Under the pieces are notes generated by a model. The model was not told the origin of the DNA, ran no database searches, and saw only the letters and a list, made by a program, of their open reading frames with translations. The translations under genes were made by a program, and so were the position numbers. Shown one piece after another: positions 56,998 through 64,000 of a DNA stretch of 64,000 bases; the stretch's first letter is position 1; every line of letters begins with the position of its first letter. Origin of the DNA: JAJNPS01 sp031378845 (lineage in GTDB: Bacteria > Pseudomonadota > Alphaproteobacteria > Rhodobacterales > Rhodobacteraceae); contig JANNES010000004.1 of the NCBI GenBank assembly GCA_031378845.1, positions 95,984-159,983 of the forward strand. The letters run 5' to 3'.

Positions 56998-57576
56998 TCA
57001 GAAGGGCTTGACCAGAAGAACCCAGAACCCGGGGCCGGTGCGGTCGCGATAGGGAACCCAGGGGCGCGTTGAATGGTCGACAAAGCCCCATCGCCGGTAA
57101 AGGCCGATCGCAGCCTCGTTGGTATCCTCTACAACGATCGAAAGCCCCTTTGCGCCGCACCGCTCTGCCTCGGAACATCCGAAGTCCAATATCTGCCGCG
57201 CCAACCTCTGGCCGCGAAACTCTCGGTAAACTGTCACCGCGATTACCGCCCAATAGCCGGGCACAAGCGTTTCCAGTTCCAACAGGGGGGCAAAGTAGGA
57301 AGGAAACCCCAGAGCGATTTCAGGGGTGTCCGCGTTCAGCCCGCCGATCAATCCGCCGGCTGGTTCGCCATCCACCTCAAGTAGCCAGCACCGCGAAAAA
57401 TGATAAGGAAGCGAAGGGTCTTCCAGAATCATTCGCCGGGCCGCTGACAGGGCTGATCCATCTTCGTCAAGGTTAGCGTTCCAGAAGTCTGCCTCTATCC
57501 CATGGCCCGCAATATCGATTATCGCCGCCACTTGCAGCGCGTCAGCCCGTTCTGCCGTTCGAATCATAATCGCCAT
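56998..57576 (-). CDS. GNAT-family N-acetyltransferase
   Basis: The 192-aa protein begins MAIMIRTAERADALQVAAII, a typical GNAT start, and carries an acetyl-CoA-binding motif A reading VTVYREFRGQRLARQIL (about 113-129, Q/RxxGxG/A-type) and motif B GAKGLSIVVEDTNEAAIGLYRRWGF (read from about 140). The substrate is unknown. It is part of the insertion between rplP and rpmC, 98 bases after the oxygenase remnant. Confidence 0.82.
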   Translation of the reverse strand: MAIMIRTAERADALQVAAIIDIAGHGIEADFWNANLDEDGSALSAARRMILEDPSLPYHFSRCWLLEVDGEPAGGLIGGLNADTPEIALGFPSYFAPLLELETLVPGYWAVIAVTVYREFRGQRLARQILDFGCSEAERCGAKGLSIVVEDTNEAAIGLYRRWGFVDHSTRPWVPYRDRTGPGFWVLLVKPF

Positions 57577-57674
57577 TAAACCCTGCCCGGGACACTTGGT
57601 CTGTCATCTTTGGCAACTTTATGCGTTTGCATTCAACGCGAAGCATAACACTGCGATGAGGGTGCGCAATGAAT

Positions 57675-57749
57675 TCAAGCCCACCCATAGTCGAAGCTGA
57701 CCGAGATCCGCTCTTCCTCGGACATGTTTATCGGGACTTCGTGGCGCAC
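57675..57749 (-). pseudogene. C-terminal remnant of a second TIGR02466-type oxygenase gene
   Basis: The last 24 codons plus stop survive: VRHEVPINMSEEER followed by ISVSFDYGWA. Seventeen of 24 residues are identical to the end of the intact gene at 58275. It begins one base after the brnA region, so the rest of this copy is missing. It marks an old duplication later replaced or split by brnTA. Confidence 0.8.
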
Positions 57750-57750
57750 C

Positions 57751-57984
57751 CTACCCCAACGTCTCCGCAATCCACATCTTGATCAGCGACTGCCGCGTTA
57801 CGCCCAGGCGCCCGGCCTAATTGTCGAGGTCGCGGACCATCCACGCCGGGAAGTCGACGTTGGCGCGCCGCGCCTCCTGATTGGGACGGCGCATCTTGGA
57901 CCAGTCGACATAGGCGCTGATGTCTTCGCCGTTGTCGAATTTTTCGTCCAGTTCCTCTGCCGTGATGCGTTCAAGAGTCTTCAT
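57751..57984 (-). pseudogene. brnA: BrnA-type antitoxin with an in-frame stop
   Basis: The frame starts MKTLERITAEELDEKFDNGE and continues VDFPAWMVRDLDN, where TAG (57817-57819) interrupts it after 55 residues. Beyond the stop the same frame goes on with AGRLGVTRQSLIKMWIAETL to a second stop, so about 77 residues would be full length. The lost part completes the ribbon-helix-helix DNA-binding region; the N-terminal toxin-binding part remains. It overlaps brnT by 14 bases, the usual BrnTA layout. Confidence 0.75.
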
Positions 57985-58234
57985 AGTAGCTAATCTCCAC
58001 TTTCTGCGACCGCCTGACCAAGATGATCCGCACCGCTTCGCCCCGAAGTGTACGGATCGCCGTCCAGTGCTTGCCTTCTAGCCGACCTATAATCAGAACG
58101 CGCGGCTCATCCTCCGATGGTATTGGAGCGTCCGCAAGCCTGTCATCCTGCCAAAGGGCCTGCGCCTCGACGAAGTCGATGCCGTGCTTGTCCTTGTTGG
58201 CGGCACTCTTGGCCGGGTCGAACTCGAACTCCAT
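57971..58234 (-). CDS. brnT: BrnT-family toxin (RelE-like RNase)
   Basis: An 87-aa DUF497 protein: EFDPAKSAANKDKHGIDFVEA (about 4-24) and the C-terminal RIILVRRSQKVEISYYE (about 69-85), matching the family's RIISARRA...E...YE pattern. No disruption seen. BrnT cleaves RNA and is neutralised by BrnA. Here the antitoxin downstream carries a stop, so how the toxin is restrained is unclear. A promoter with an internal inverted repeat lies directly upstream. Confidence 0.85.
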   Translation of the reverse strand: MEFEFDPAKSAANKDKHGIDFVEAQALWQDDRLADAPIPSEDEPRVLIIGRLEGKHWTAIRTLRGEAVRIILVRRSQKVEISYYEDS

Positions 58235-58268
58235 AGGGTAATACAGGATAGAAACTATACCATTTCAA
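58235..58268 (-). promoter_or_regulatory. Predicted brnTA promoter with internal operator
   Basis: On the minus strand TTGAAA and TGTATT are 17 bases apart. The spacer contains ATAG-TTT-CTAT, a perfect inverted repeat suited to BrnA autoregulation. The -10 ends 5 bases before the brnT ATG, so the transcript may be leaderless. Confidence 0.5.
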
Positions 58269-58274
58269 TCCTTC

Positions 58275-58898
58275 TCACACCCACTCATAGTTAAAACTCA
58301 CGCTCACCCGCTCCTCCTCCGCCATGTTCATCGGCACCTCGTGGCGCAGCCAGCTTTCCCACAACAGCACCTCGCCCACCTCCGGCGTCACATAGACAAA
58401 ACTCTGCAACTCCCGCGCCGCCTTTTTCGACCGGACCGGCGCCGCCATCATCATCGGCAGCCTTGGATCCTCCAGCTTCAGCGCCGATGTCCCCTTCGGC
58501 ATCGACACGTATGCGGTGCCAGAGATCACCGAATGCGGGTGGATGTGACTGGCATGCATCCCCCCCTCGGGCAGGATGTTGATCCAAAACGACCCGCATT
58601 TCAGCGCCTTGCCCTGCAGGTCGAACCCCAGATCCTTGACGAAGGCCGCGACATGCTTGTCGAGCGCCTTTTCGAGGTCCGCAAAGATCGGGAACCGCCA
58701 GGGCAAGTCGTTCAGCGAGGCATAGCTGGTATACCCCGGATAACCGTTCTTTTCGCACCAGTCCTGCCCCGCCTCGTCATCCTCGGCGATGGCCTCGCAG
58801 GATGCCGCAAGCTCGGCAAAGTCGATCTTTTTCTTGGCCAGTTCATTCACCTTGGCGCGGTAGAGGCGGGTGACAAACAGTGACGTGATCTCGACCAT
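58275..58898 (-). CDS. Putative 2OG-Fe(II) oxygenase (TIGR02466 family)
   Basis: The 207-aa protein has GGMHASHIHPHSVISGTAY (about 111-129) with clustered His as in double-stranded beta-helix oxygenases, a distal His in WLRHEVPMN, and a closing Arg-containing EERVSVSFNYEWV. This fits the TIGR02466 group, whose substrates are unknown. It is the first gene after the rplP terminator. A truncated sister copy of its 3' end lies beyond brnTA. Confidence 0.8.
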   Translation of the reverse strand: MVEITSLFVTRLYRAKVNELAKKKIDFAELAASCEAIAEDDEAGQDWCEKNGYPGYTSYASLNDLPWRFPIFADLEKALDKHVAAFVKDLGFDLQGKALKCGSFWINILPEGGMHASHIHPHSVISGTAYVSMPKGTSALKLEDPRLPMMMAAPVRSKKAARELQSFVYVTPEVGEVLLWESWLRHEVPMNMAEEERVSVSFNYEWV

Positions 58899-58915
58899 GG
58901 CGAACCTCCATATTG

Positions 58916-58945
58916 AAAAAGCCCCCGCCGTTTCCGGCAGGGGCC
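58916..58945 (-). terminator. Intrinsic terminator after rplP
   Basis: On the minus strand GCCCCTGCCG and CGGCGGGGGC form a perfect 10-bp stem (one G-U) capped by a GAAA tetraloop and followed by TTTTT. It ends the S10 operon upstream of the insertion. Confidence 0.9.
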
Positions 58946-58976
58946 CTGTCGCAGATCGGGCATCGCCCGACCGCCC

Positions 58977-59390
58977 TTACCAATCTTCGCGGATCACGAC
59001 ACGCGTTGTCACCGGCAGCTTCATCGCACCAAGGCGAAGCGCCTCACGCGCGATCACTTCGGACACGCCGTCGATCTCGAACATGATGCGTCCGGGCTTG
59101 ACCTTGGCCGCCCAGTAGTCGGTCGAGCCTTTGCCCTTGCCCATACGCACTTCGACGGGTTTGGCCGAGACCGGGACATCCGGGAAAATCCGGATCCAGA
59201 CGCGGCCCTGACGCTTCATGTGGCGGGTGATCGCGCGGCGGGCCGCTTCGATCTGGCGCGCGGTCACACGCTCAGGCTCGGTCGCTTTCAGGCCATAGCC
59301 GCCAAAGTTCAGCTCAAAGCCGCCCTTGGCCTCGCCATGGATGCGGCCCTTGTGCTGTTTGCGGAACTTGGTCCGTTTAGGTTGCAGCAT
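58977..59390 (-). CDS. rplP: 50S ribosomal protein L16
   Basis: A 137-aa protein starting MLQPKRTKFRKQHKGRIHGE and with the L16 core RVWIRIFPDVPVSAKPVEVR (about 62-81) and GKGKGSTDYWAA. It is the last gene of the transcribed S10 stretch, ahead of a strong terminator. Confidence 0.97.
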   Translation of the reverse strand: MLQPKRTKFRKQHKGRIHGEAKGGFELNFGGYGLKATEPERVTARQIEAARRAITRHMKRQGRVWIRIFPDVPVSAKPVEVRMGKGKGSTDYWAAKVKPGRIMFEIDGVSEVIAREALRLGAMKLPVTTRVVIREDW

Positions 59391-59404
59391 ATTGTTCTAC
59401 TCCC

Positions 59405-60121
59405 TTACGCGCGTTCGCGGTCGCGGCGTGGCGCGCGCGGCCCGGGGGCATCGGCGGCTTCGGCCAGACGGCGATCATGAGCCTGCGGATCGTGCTGCAG
59501 AATCTCGCCTTTGAAGATCCAGACCTTGACCCCGATGATGCCATAAGGCGTCGTGGCTTCGGACAAGGCATAGTCGATGTCGGCACGCAACGTATGCAGC
59601 GGCACGCGGCCCTCGCGGTACCATTCAGTTCGCGCGATTTCGGCACCACCCAGACGGCCTGCCACGTTCACACGGATGCCAAGCGCGCCCATGCGCATCG
59701 CGTTCTGCACGCCCCGCTTCATGGCGCGACGGAAAGACACCCGGCGTTCCATCTGCTGTGCGATGGACTCAGCCACCAGCTGCGCGTCCAGTTCCGGCTT
59801 GCGGACCTCGACGATGTTCAGGTGCAGCTCGGACGCAGTGAACGCGTTCAGCTTTTTGCGCAGCGTCTCGATATCCGCGCCTTTCTTGCCGATGATCACA
59901 CCCGGACGTGCGGTGTGGATCGTCACGCGGCATTTCTTGTGCGGGCGCTCGATAATGACGCGGCTGATGCCGGCCTGCTTGCAGTCCTCATGGATGAACG
60001 CGCGCATGCGCAGATCTTCCAGCAAGAGATTGCCATAGTCCTTGCTGTCGGCGAACCAGCGGCTGTCCCAGGTGCGGTTGACCTGCAGGCGCATCCCGAT
60101 CGGATTGACCTTCTGACCCAT
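59405..60121 (-). CDS. rpsC: 30S ribosomal protein S3
   Basis: A 238-aa protein starting MGQKVNPIGMRLQVNRTWDS, with the KH domain GVIIGKKGADIETLRKKL (about 75-92) and a C-terminal basic tail ending RRDRERA. It overlaps rplV by one base. Confidence 0.97.
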   Translation of the reverse strand: MGQKVNPIGMRLQVNRTWDSRWFADSKDYGNLLLEDLRMRAFIHEDCKQAGISRVIIERPHKKCRVTIHTARPGVIIGKKGADIETLRKKLNAFTASELHLNIVEVRKPELDAQLVAESIAQQMERRVSFRRAMKRGVQNAMRMGALGIRVNVAGRLGGAEIARTEWYREGRVPLHTLRADIDYALSEATTPYGIIGVKVWIFKGEILQHDPQAHDRRLAEAADAPGPRAPRRDRERA

Positions 60122-60501
60122 TATGCAGACTCCCCGATTTGACGCACTGTGATCGTCAACTGGCTGAACGGTTTCATGATCTTGCCAAAGCGACCACGAG
60201 CCCGCGGACGGCCCCGCTTCATCACCAGGTTCTTGCCGACGAAGGCATGCGTCACAACCAGGCTGTCAACGTCCAGACCGTGGTTGTTTTCGGCATTCGC
60301 GATGGCCGATTGCAGACATTTCTTCACGTCGCCAGCGATGCGGCGCTTGGAGAATGTGAGATCAGCCAGCGCTTTGTCGACTTTCTTGCCGCGGATCAGG
60401 CCCGCGACAAGGTTCAGTTTCTGCGGGCTGGTCCGCAGCATCTTTGCGATGGCCTGCGCTTCGCCTTCGGCCACGCGGCGCGGATTTTTCTCGTTTGCCA
60501 T
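60121..60501 (-). CDS. rplV: 50S ribosomal protein L22
   Basis: A 126-aa protein with the tunnel-loop segment and the diagnostic MKRGRPRARGRFGKIMKPFS (about 96-115). It starts 3 bases after rpsS and overlaps rpsC by one base. Confidence 0.97.
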   Translation of the reverse strand: MANEKNPRRVAEGEAQAIAKMLRTSPQKLNLVAGLIRGKKVDKALADLTFSKRRIAGDVKKCLQSAIANAENNHGLDVDSLVVTHAFVGKNLVMKRGRPRARGRFGKIMKPFSQLTITVRQIGESA

Positions 60502-60504
60502 GGC

Positions 60505-60783
60505 TTACTTCCGTTTCGCTTTTTTGTCGGCGGCATGCCCGTAATAGGTCCGCGTCGGCGAATATTCCCCGAACTTCTGACCGATCATTTCCTCGGTCAC
60601 GTTGACCGGGATATGTTTTTTGCCGTTATAGACCGCGAATGTGAGGCCCACGAATTGCGGCAGGATTGTCGACCGACGCGACCAGATCTTGATCACTTCG
60701 CTGCGGCCCGATGCGCGGGCGGTCTCTGCCTTTTTCAGCAGATAACCATCGACGAACGGGCCCTTCCAGATAGAACGTGCCAT
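60505..60783 (-). CDS. rpsS: 30S ribosomal protein S19
   Basis: A 92-aa protein starting MARSIWKGPFVDGYLLKKAE and with the S19 signature GQKFGEYSPTRTYYGHAADK near the end. It lies 3 bases after rplB. Confidence 0.97.
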   Translation of the reverse strand: MARSIWKGPFVDGYLLKKAETARASGRSEVIKIWSRRSTILPQFVGLTFAVYNGKKHIPVNVTEEMIGQKFGEYSPTRTYYGHAADKKAKRK

Positions 60784-60786
60784 GGA

Positions 60787-61623
60787 TTAGCGCCCTTTCT
60801 TCGCGTGACGCGACCGGACAATCAGCTTGTCCGAAGCTTTGGCCTTGCGGGTCTTGTTGCCCTTGGTCCCCTTGCCCCACGGCGTGACCGGGTGACGGCC
60901 TCCGCTCGTGCGGCCTTCGCCACCACCATGCGGGTGGTCGATCGGGTTCATCGCAACACCGCGCACCGTGGGCCTGATGCCCTTGTGGCGCATGCGACCC
61001 GCTTTGCCGAAATTCTGGTTGGAGTTGTCGGGGTTCGACACGGCACCGATGGTGGCCATGCATTCTTGACGCACCATGCGCAACTCACCCGACGACAGCC
61101 GGATTTGTGCATAAGATCCGTCACGACCGACGAATTGGGCATAGGTGCCCGCAGCGCGCGCCAATTGACCGCCCTTGCCGGGCTTCAGCTCCACGTTGTG
61201 GACGATTGTTCCGATGGGCATGCCGGAAAACGGCATCGCATTGCCCGGCTTCACGTCGGTCTTCGCACCGGCGATCACACTGTCGCCAATTCCCAGACGC
61301 TGCGGCGCAAGGATGTAGGCCAACTCGCCATCCGCATATTTGACCAGCGCGATGAACGCGGTGCGGTTGGGGTCATATTCGATCCGCTCGACCACGGCGG
61401 CGATGTCAAACTTGGTGCGCTTGAAATCCACAATGCGGTAAAGACGCTTCGCGCCGCCGCCCTTGTGCCACATCGTGATGCGTCCGGTGTTGTTGCGTCC
61501 ACCCGTCTTCATCAAACCCTCGGTAAGGGCTTTGACAGGACGGCCTTTCCACAACTCCGAACGGTCGATCAGAACCAGCCCTCGCTGGCCAGGCGTCGTC
61601 GGCTTATACGACTTAAGTGCCAT
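60787..61623 (-). CDS. rplB: 50S ribosomal protein L2
   Basis: A 278-aa protein starting MALKSYKPTTPGQRGLVLID with the peptidyl-transferase-region GVAMNPIDHPHGGGEGR (about 223-239) including the conserved His, and a basic tail. A 183-base spacer with a terminator-like hairpin separates it from rplW. Confidence 0.97.
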   Translation of the reverse strand: MALKSYKPTTPGQRGLVLIDRSELWKGRPVKALTEGLMKTGGRNNTGRITMWHKGGGAKRLYRIVDFKRTKFDIAAVVERIEYDPNRTAFIALVKYADGELAYILAPQRLGIGDSVIAGAKTDVKPGNAMPFSGMPIGTIVHNVELKPGKGGQLARAAGTYAQFVGRDGSYAQIRLSSGELRMVRQECMATIGAVSNPDNSNQNFGKAGRMRHKGIRPTVRGVAMNPIDHPHGGGEGRTSGGRHPVTPWGKGTKGNKTRKAKASDKLIVRSRHAKKGR

Positions 61624-61758
61624 GCTTTCTGTCTTCCGTTTATGGGGGGGCCGACGTTGCGGACCCGATGGTTATAGGGCTCCGAAGATCCCCGGTTTGG
61701 TCTTGGCGGCAGGCCCGGCCCGGCAACCGTTCAGCGGCTGCTTGATCCCGATCCTGCC

Positions 61759-61787
61759 AAAATCAACGGCCCCGAAACCCGGGGCCG
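61759..61787 (-). terminator. Terminator-like hairpin between rplW and rplB
   Basis: On the minus strand CGGCCCCG and CGGGGCCG form a perfect 8-bp stem with a GGTTT loop, followed by TTGATTTT. The interrupted T-run suggests partial termination or attenuation. A CCCTATAAC element (near 61670-61680) downstream could restart transcription, though no good -35 was found. Confidence 0.5.
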
Positions 61788-61806
61788 CTGGATTCGAGGG
61801 TCTCTA

Positions 61807-62103
61807 TCAGAGGCCCGTCGAGACGTCGATGGTGTTTCCCTCTTCGAGCGTCACATAGGCTTTCTTCTTGTCCGAACGCTCACCGGCGCGGCCACGAAAC
61901 TTCTTGGCCTTGCCCTTGGTGATCGTCGTGTTCACGGCTTTGACCTTGACGTTGAAAATGGCCTCGATGGCCTCTTTGATCATCGGCTTGGTCGCGTCCA
62001 TGGCAACCTGAAACACAACCGCACCATTTTCCGAGGCCATGGTGGCCTTTTCCGTGATGACGGGCTTTTTGATCAGGTCGTAATGTTCTGGTTTCACGCT
62101 CAT
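61807..62103 (-). CDS. rplW: 50S ribosomal protein L23
   Basis: A 98-aa protein starting MSVKPEHYDLIKKPVITEKA and with FNVKVKAVNTTITKGKAKKF (about 60-79). It is the trigger-factor and SRP docking site at the tunnel exit. It begins one base after the rplD stop. Confidence 0.97.
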   Translation of the reverse strand: MSVKPEHYDLIKKPVITEKATMASENGAVVFQVAMDATKPMIKEAIEAIFNVKVKAVNTTITKGKAKKFRGRAGERSDKKKAYVTLEEGNTIDVSTGL

Positions 62104-62104
62104 C

Positions 62105-62734
62105 TCAGGCACCTTTACCCAAACGGGCCGCAAGGGCCTCGACGCCTGCCTTGGTGATCACAAGCGTGTCACGCTTCAGGATGTCATACACATTCGCGCC
62201 CATCGTCGGCAGCACATCGACGCCTTCGATGTTGCGGGCAGCCAAAGCGAAGTTGCCGTCCACGGACGCGCCATCAATGACGAGCACCCGCTTCCAGCCA
62301 CGCTCGGACACGACTTTCGCCAGGATCGAGGTCTTGGCCTCGGCCATCGTCGCCGCGTCAAGGATCACCAGCTCGCCCGCGCGGGCCTTGGCCGACAGCG
62401 CGTGCCGAAGCCCCAGAGCGCGGAACTTCTTGGGCAGATCATGGGCATGGCTGCGCGGCGTCGGGCCCTTGACGACACCACCGTGCCGGAAGATCGGAGC
62501 CTTTTTGGAGCCGTGGCGTGCGCCGCCGGTGCCTTTTTGCTTGTAGATCTTCTTGGTCGAGTACGAAACCTCGGCGCGCGTCAGCGTCGAATGCGTGCCA
62601 GCCTGGGCTTTGGCCCGCTGCCAGCGCACGACGCGGTGCAAGATGTCGGCGCGCGGCTCAAGGCCGAACAGCGCCTCGTCCAGATCGATGGACCCGGCTT
62701 TGCCGCCGTCCAGTTTGATCACATCATGTTTCAC
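62105..62734 (-). CDS. rplD: 50S ribosomal protein L4
   Basis: A 209-aa protein with a GTG start (MKHDVIKLDGGKAG) overlapping the rplC stop as GTGA. The core contains YKQKGTGGARHGSKKAPIFR (about 64-83), which extends into the exit tunnel. In E. coli L4 autoregulates the S10 operon; that leader structure was not sought here because the promoter lies outside the window. Confidence 0.97.
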   Translation of the reverse strand: MKHDVIKLDGGKAGSIDLDEALFGLEPRADILHRVVRWQRAKAQAGTHSTLTRAEVSYSTKKIYKQKGTGGARHGSKKAPIFRHGGVVKGPTPRSHAHDLPKKFRALGLRHALSAKARAGELVILDAATMAEAKTSILAKVVSERGWKRVLVIDGASVDGNFALAARNIEGVDVLPTMGANVYDILKRDTLVITKAGVEALAARLGKGA

Positions 62735-63465
62735 TCTTCACCTCCTTCGACAGCCACTTCAATTGCCGGAGCTGCTGCAACAGCGGTTGCCATGCTGCGG
62801 ATTGCCGCCGGTTTCGGCAAATCTGCCGGAGCCGCCTTTTTGACTGCATCCTTGATGGTGACCCACGCGCCAGCCGATCCGGGGACAGCGCCCTTGATCA
62901 TGATCAGGCCGCGGTCCGCATCGGTGCGCATGACTTGCAGGTTCTGCGTCGTGGTCCGCACGGCACCCATGTGACCGGCCATCTTCTTGCCCTTGAACAC
63001 CTTACCGGGGTCCTGGCACTGGCCGGTGGAGCCATGCGAGCGGTGGCTGACCGACACACCATGTGAGGCCCTGAGACCGCCAAAGTTGTGCCGCTTCATC
63101 GCACCCTGAAAGCCTTTGCCGACGGAAGTGCCCGCGATGTCGACAAACTGACCTGCGAGATAATGATCCGCAGTGATTTCCGCGCCCACATCGATCAGGC
63201 AATCCGGCGTCACGCGAAACTCCGCGATCTTGCGCTTGGGGGCCACGTTCGCCTTGGCGAAGTGGCCGCGCTGTGCCGCTGTTGTGCGTTTGGCCTTGGC
63301 CACACCGGCACCGAGCTGGACAGCCGTGTAGCCATCCTTGTCGGCGGTGCGCTGTGCCACGACCTGAAGGCTGTCAAGCTGCAGGACCGTAACCGGAACC
63401 TGCTTGCCGTCTGCCATGAACAGCCGGGTCATGCCCAGCTTTTTCGCGATTACGCCAGAGCGCAT
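62731..63465 (-). CDS. rplC: 50S ribosomal protein L3
   Basis: A 244-aa protein starting MRSGVIAKKLGMTRLF, with the family signature DIAGTSVGKGFQGAMKRHNF (about 109-128) and an Ala-rich C-terminal tail after about residue 210. The start is fixed by homology; the open frame extends further upstream. Confidence 0.96.
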   Translation of the reverse strand: MRSGVIAKKLGMTRLFMADGKQVPVTVLQLDSLQVVAQRTADKDGYTAVQLGAGVAKAKRTTAAQRGHFAKANVAPKRKIAEFRVTPDCLIDVGAEITADHYLAGQFVDIAGTSVGKGFQGAMKRHNFGGLRASHGVSVSHRSHGSTGQCQDPGKVFKGKKMAGHMGAVRTTTQNLQVMRTDADRGLIMIKGAVPGSAGAWVTIKDAVKKAAPADLPKPAAIRSMATAVAAAPAIEVAVEGGEE

Positions 63466-63479
63466 GATCTGATGCCCCC

Positions 63480-63788
63480 CTATACTTTGATTTCGACGTC
63501 GACACCGGCAGCCAGGTCGAGCTTCATCAGCGCGTCCACGGTTTGCGGGGTCGGGTCCACGATGTCGAGAAGCCGCTTGTGCGTGCGGATTTCCCACTGG
63601 TCGCGCGACTTCTTGTCGATGTGCGGACCACGCAGAACGGTGAACTTCTCGATCTTGTTCGGCAACGGAATCGGGCCGCGAACTTGTGCGCCGGTCCGCT
63701 TGGCCGTGTTGACGATTTCCTGCGTGCTGGCATCCAGCACGCGGTAATCAAAGGCTTTCAGCCGGATACGGATCGTTTGACTTGCCAT
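63480..63788 (-). CDS. rpsJ: 30S ribosomal protein S10
   Basis: A 102-aa protein starting MASQTIRIRLKAFDYRVLDA and with RGPIPLPNKIEKFTVLRGPH (about 38-57). It also acts as NusE in antitermination. It follows tuf with a 69-base spacer containing a duplicated hairpin arm. Confidence 0.97.
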   Translation of the reverse strand: MASQTIRIRLKAFDYRVLDASTQEIVNTAKRTGAQVRGPIPLPNKIEKFTVLRGPHIDKKSRDQWEIRTHKRLLDIVDPTPQTVDALMKLDLAAGVDVEIKV

Positions 63789-63812
63789 TTTTTCTTAGCC
63801 TTCGGACTCAAT

Positions 63813-63845
63813 GGATGGGCAACGGATGGGCAATGTTGCCCATCC
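63813..63845 (-). promoter_or_regulatory. Alternative hairpins in the tuf-rpsJ spacer
   Basis: On the plus strand GGATGGGCAA occurs twice (63813-63822 and 63824-63833) and its exact complement TTGCCCATCC once (63836-63845). In the minus-strand mRNA the single arm can pair with either of the other two, so two mutually exclusive hairpins are possible. No T-run follows. Confidence 0.55.
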
Positions 63846-63857
63846 ACCTGGTCCCGA

Positions 63858-64000
<143 letters not shown>

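Noticed and set aside
56852..57253. 133-codon minus-strand frame overlapping the GNAT 3' end
   Set aside because: Overlaps the rpmC leader and a clear GNAT gene in another frame; composition is Arg/Pro-rich.
60139..61677. 512-codon frame antisense to rplV-rpsS-rplB
   Set aside because: Entirely opposite three canonical ribosomal protein genes, with no recognisable motif.

Overview
The window is a GC-rich, densely packed piece of an alphaproteobacterial chromosome. A marine Rhodobacterales (Roseobacter-type) origin fits best. It combines the trimethylamine, TMAO and dimethylamine genes tmm, tdm and dmmDABC, an AapJQMP amino-acid transporter, and alphaproteobacterial-type rpmH-rnpA-yidD-yidC and tuf-S10-spc-alpha gene order. 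No CRISPR array, intact insertion sequence or phage block was seen.

Layout. (1) From 472 to 17864 lies a methylated-amine catabolic island. It runs mgsABC-gmaS (methylamine to N-methylglutamate), a universal stress gene with an FnrL-like box, tmm (TMA to TMAO), an APC permease, dmmDABC (DMA to MMA plus formaldehyde), an AraC/GlxA-type regulator, a DMT exporter on the other strand, tdm (TMAO to DMA plus formaldehyde) and a group II truncated haemoglobin. Together these could carry TMA to N-methylglutamate; N-methylglutamate dehydrogenase (mgdABCD) and the TMAO transporter are not in the window. (2) 17865-22494 holds a gene-poor stretch with a heptamer repeat, tRNA-Arg(ACG), an orphan histidine kinase, and a flavin disulfide reductase/VTT membrane protein pair. 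(3) 22792-32127 is the rpmH-rnpA-yidD-yidC-MOSC-engB-crcB-RluC-ATP12 housekeeping block, interrupted by a convergent alpha/beta hydrolase and a c-di-GMP phosphodiesterase. (4) 32361-36855 is aapJQMP. (5) 37168-45385 is mixed: terC, a frameshifted small conserved gene, sixA-like, ferredoxin-like, sterol desaturase-like, argB, an SNase-fold protein, an SDR, rarA and a divergent LuxI-like synthase.

(6) From 45815 to the end, on the minus strand, lie the alpha, spc and S10 ribosomal operons and the 3' end of tuf. This cluster is broken twice. A small membrane protein, a GFA-family protein and two inverted GC-rich repeats sit between rpmD and rplO. A TIGR02466-type oxygenase, a brnTA toxin-antitoxin module and a GNAT gene sit between rplP and rpmC. 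Each break has a terminator-like hairpin on its upstream side and a promoter with the same -10 hexamer (TATACG) on its downstream side, so the cluster is probably several transcription units.

The most unusual points are the brnA antitoxin with an in-frame stop beside an intact brnT toxin, a 24-residue remnant of a second TIGR02466 gene abutting it, the truncated globin directly behind tdm, an inverted repeat sitting on the predicted tmm transcription start, and a LuxI-like protein lacking several canonical catalytic residues. All functional calls rest on reading the sequence and on remembered family features; no searches were run.
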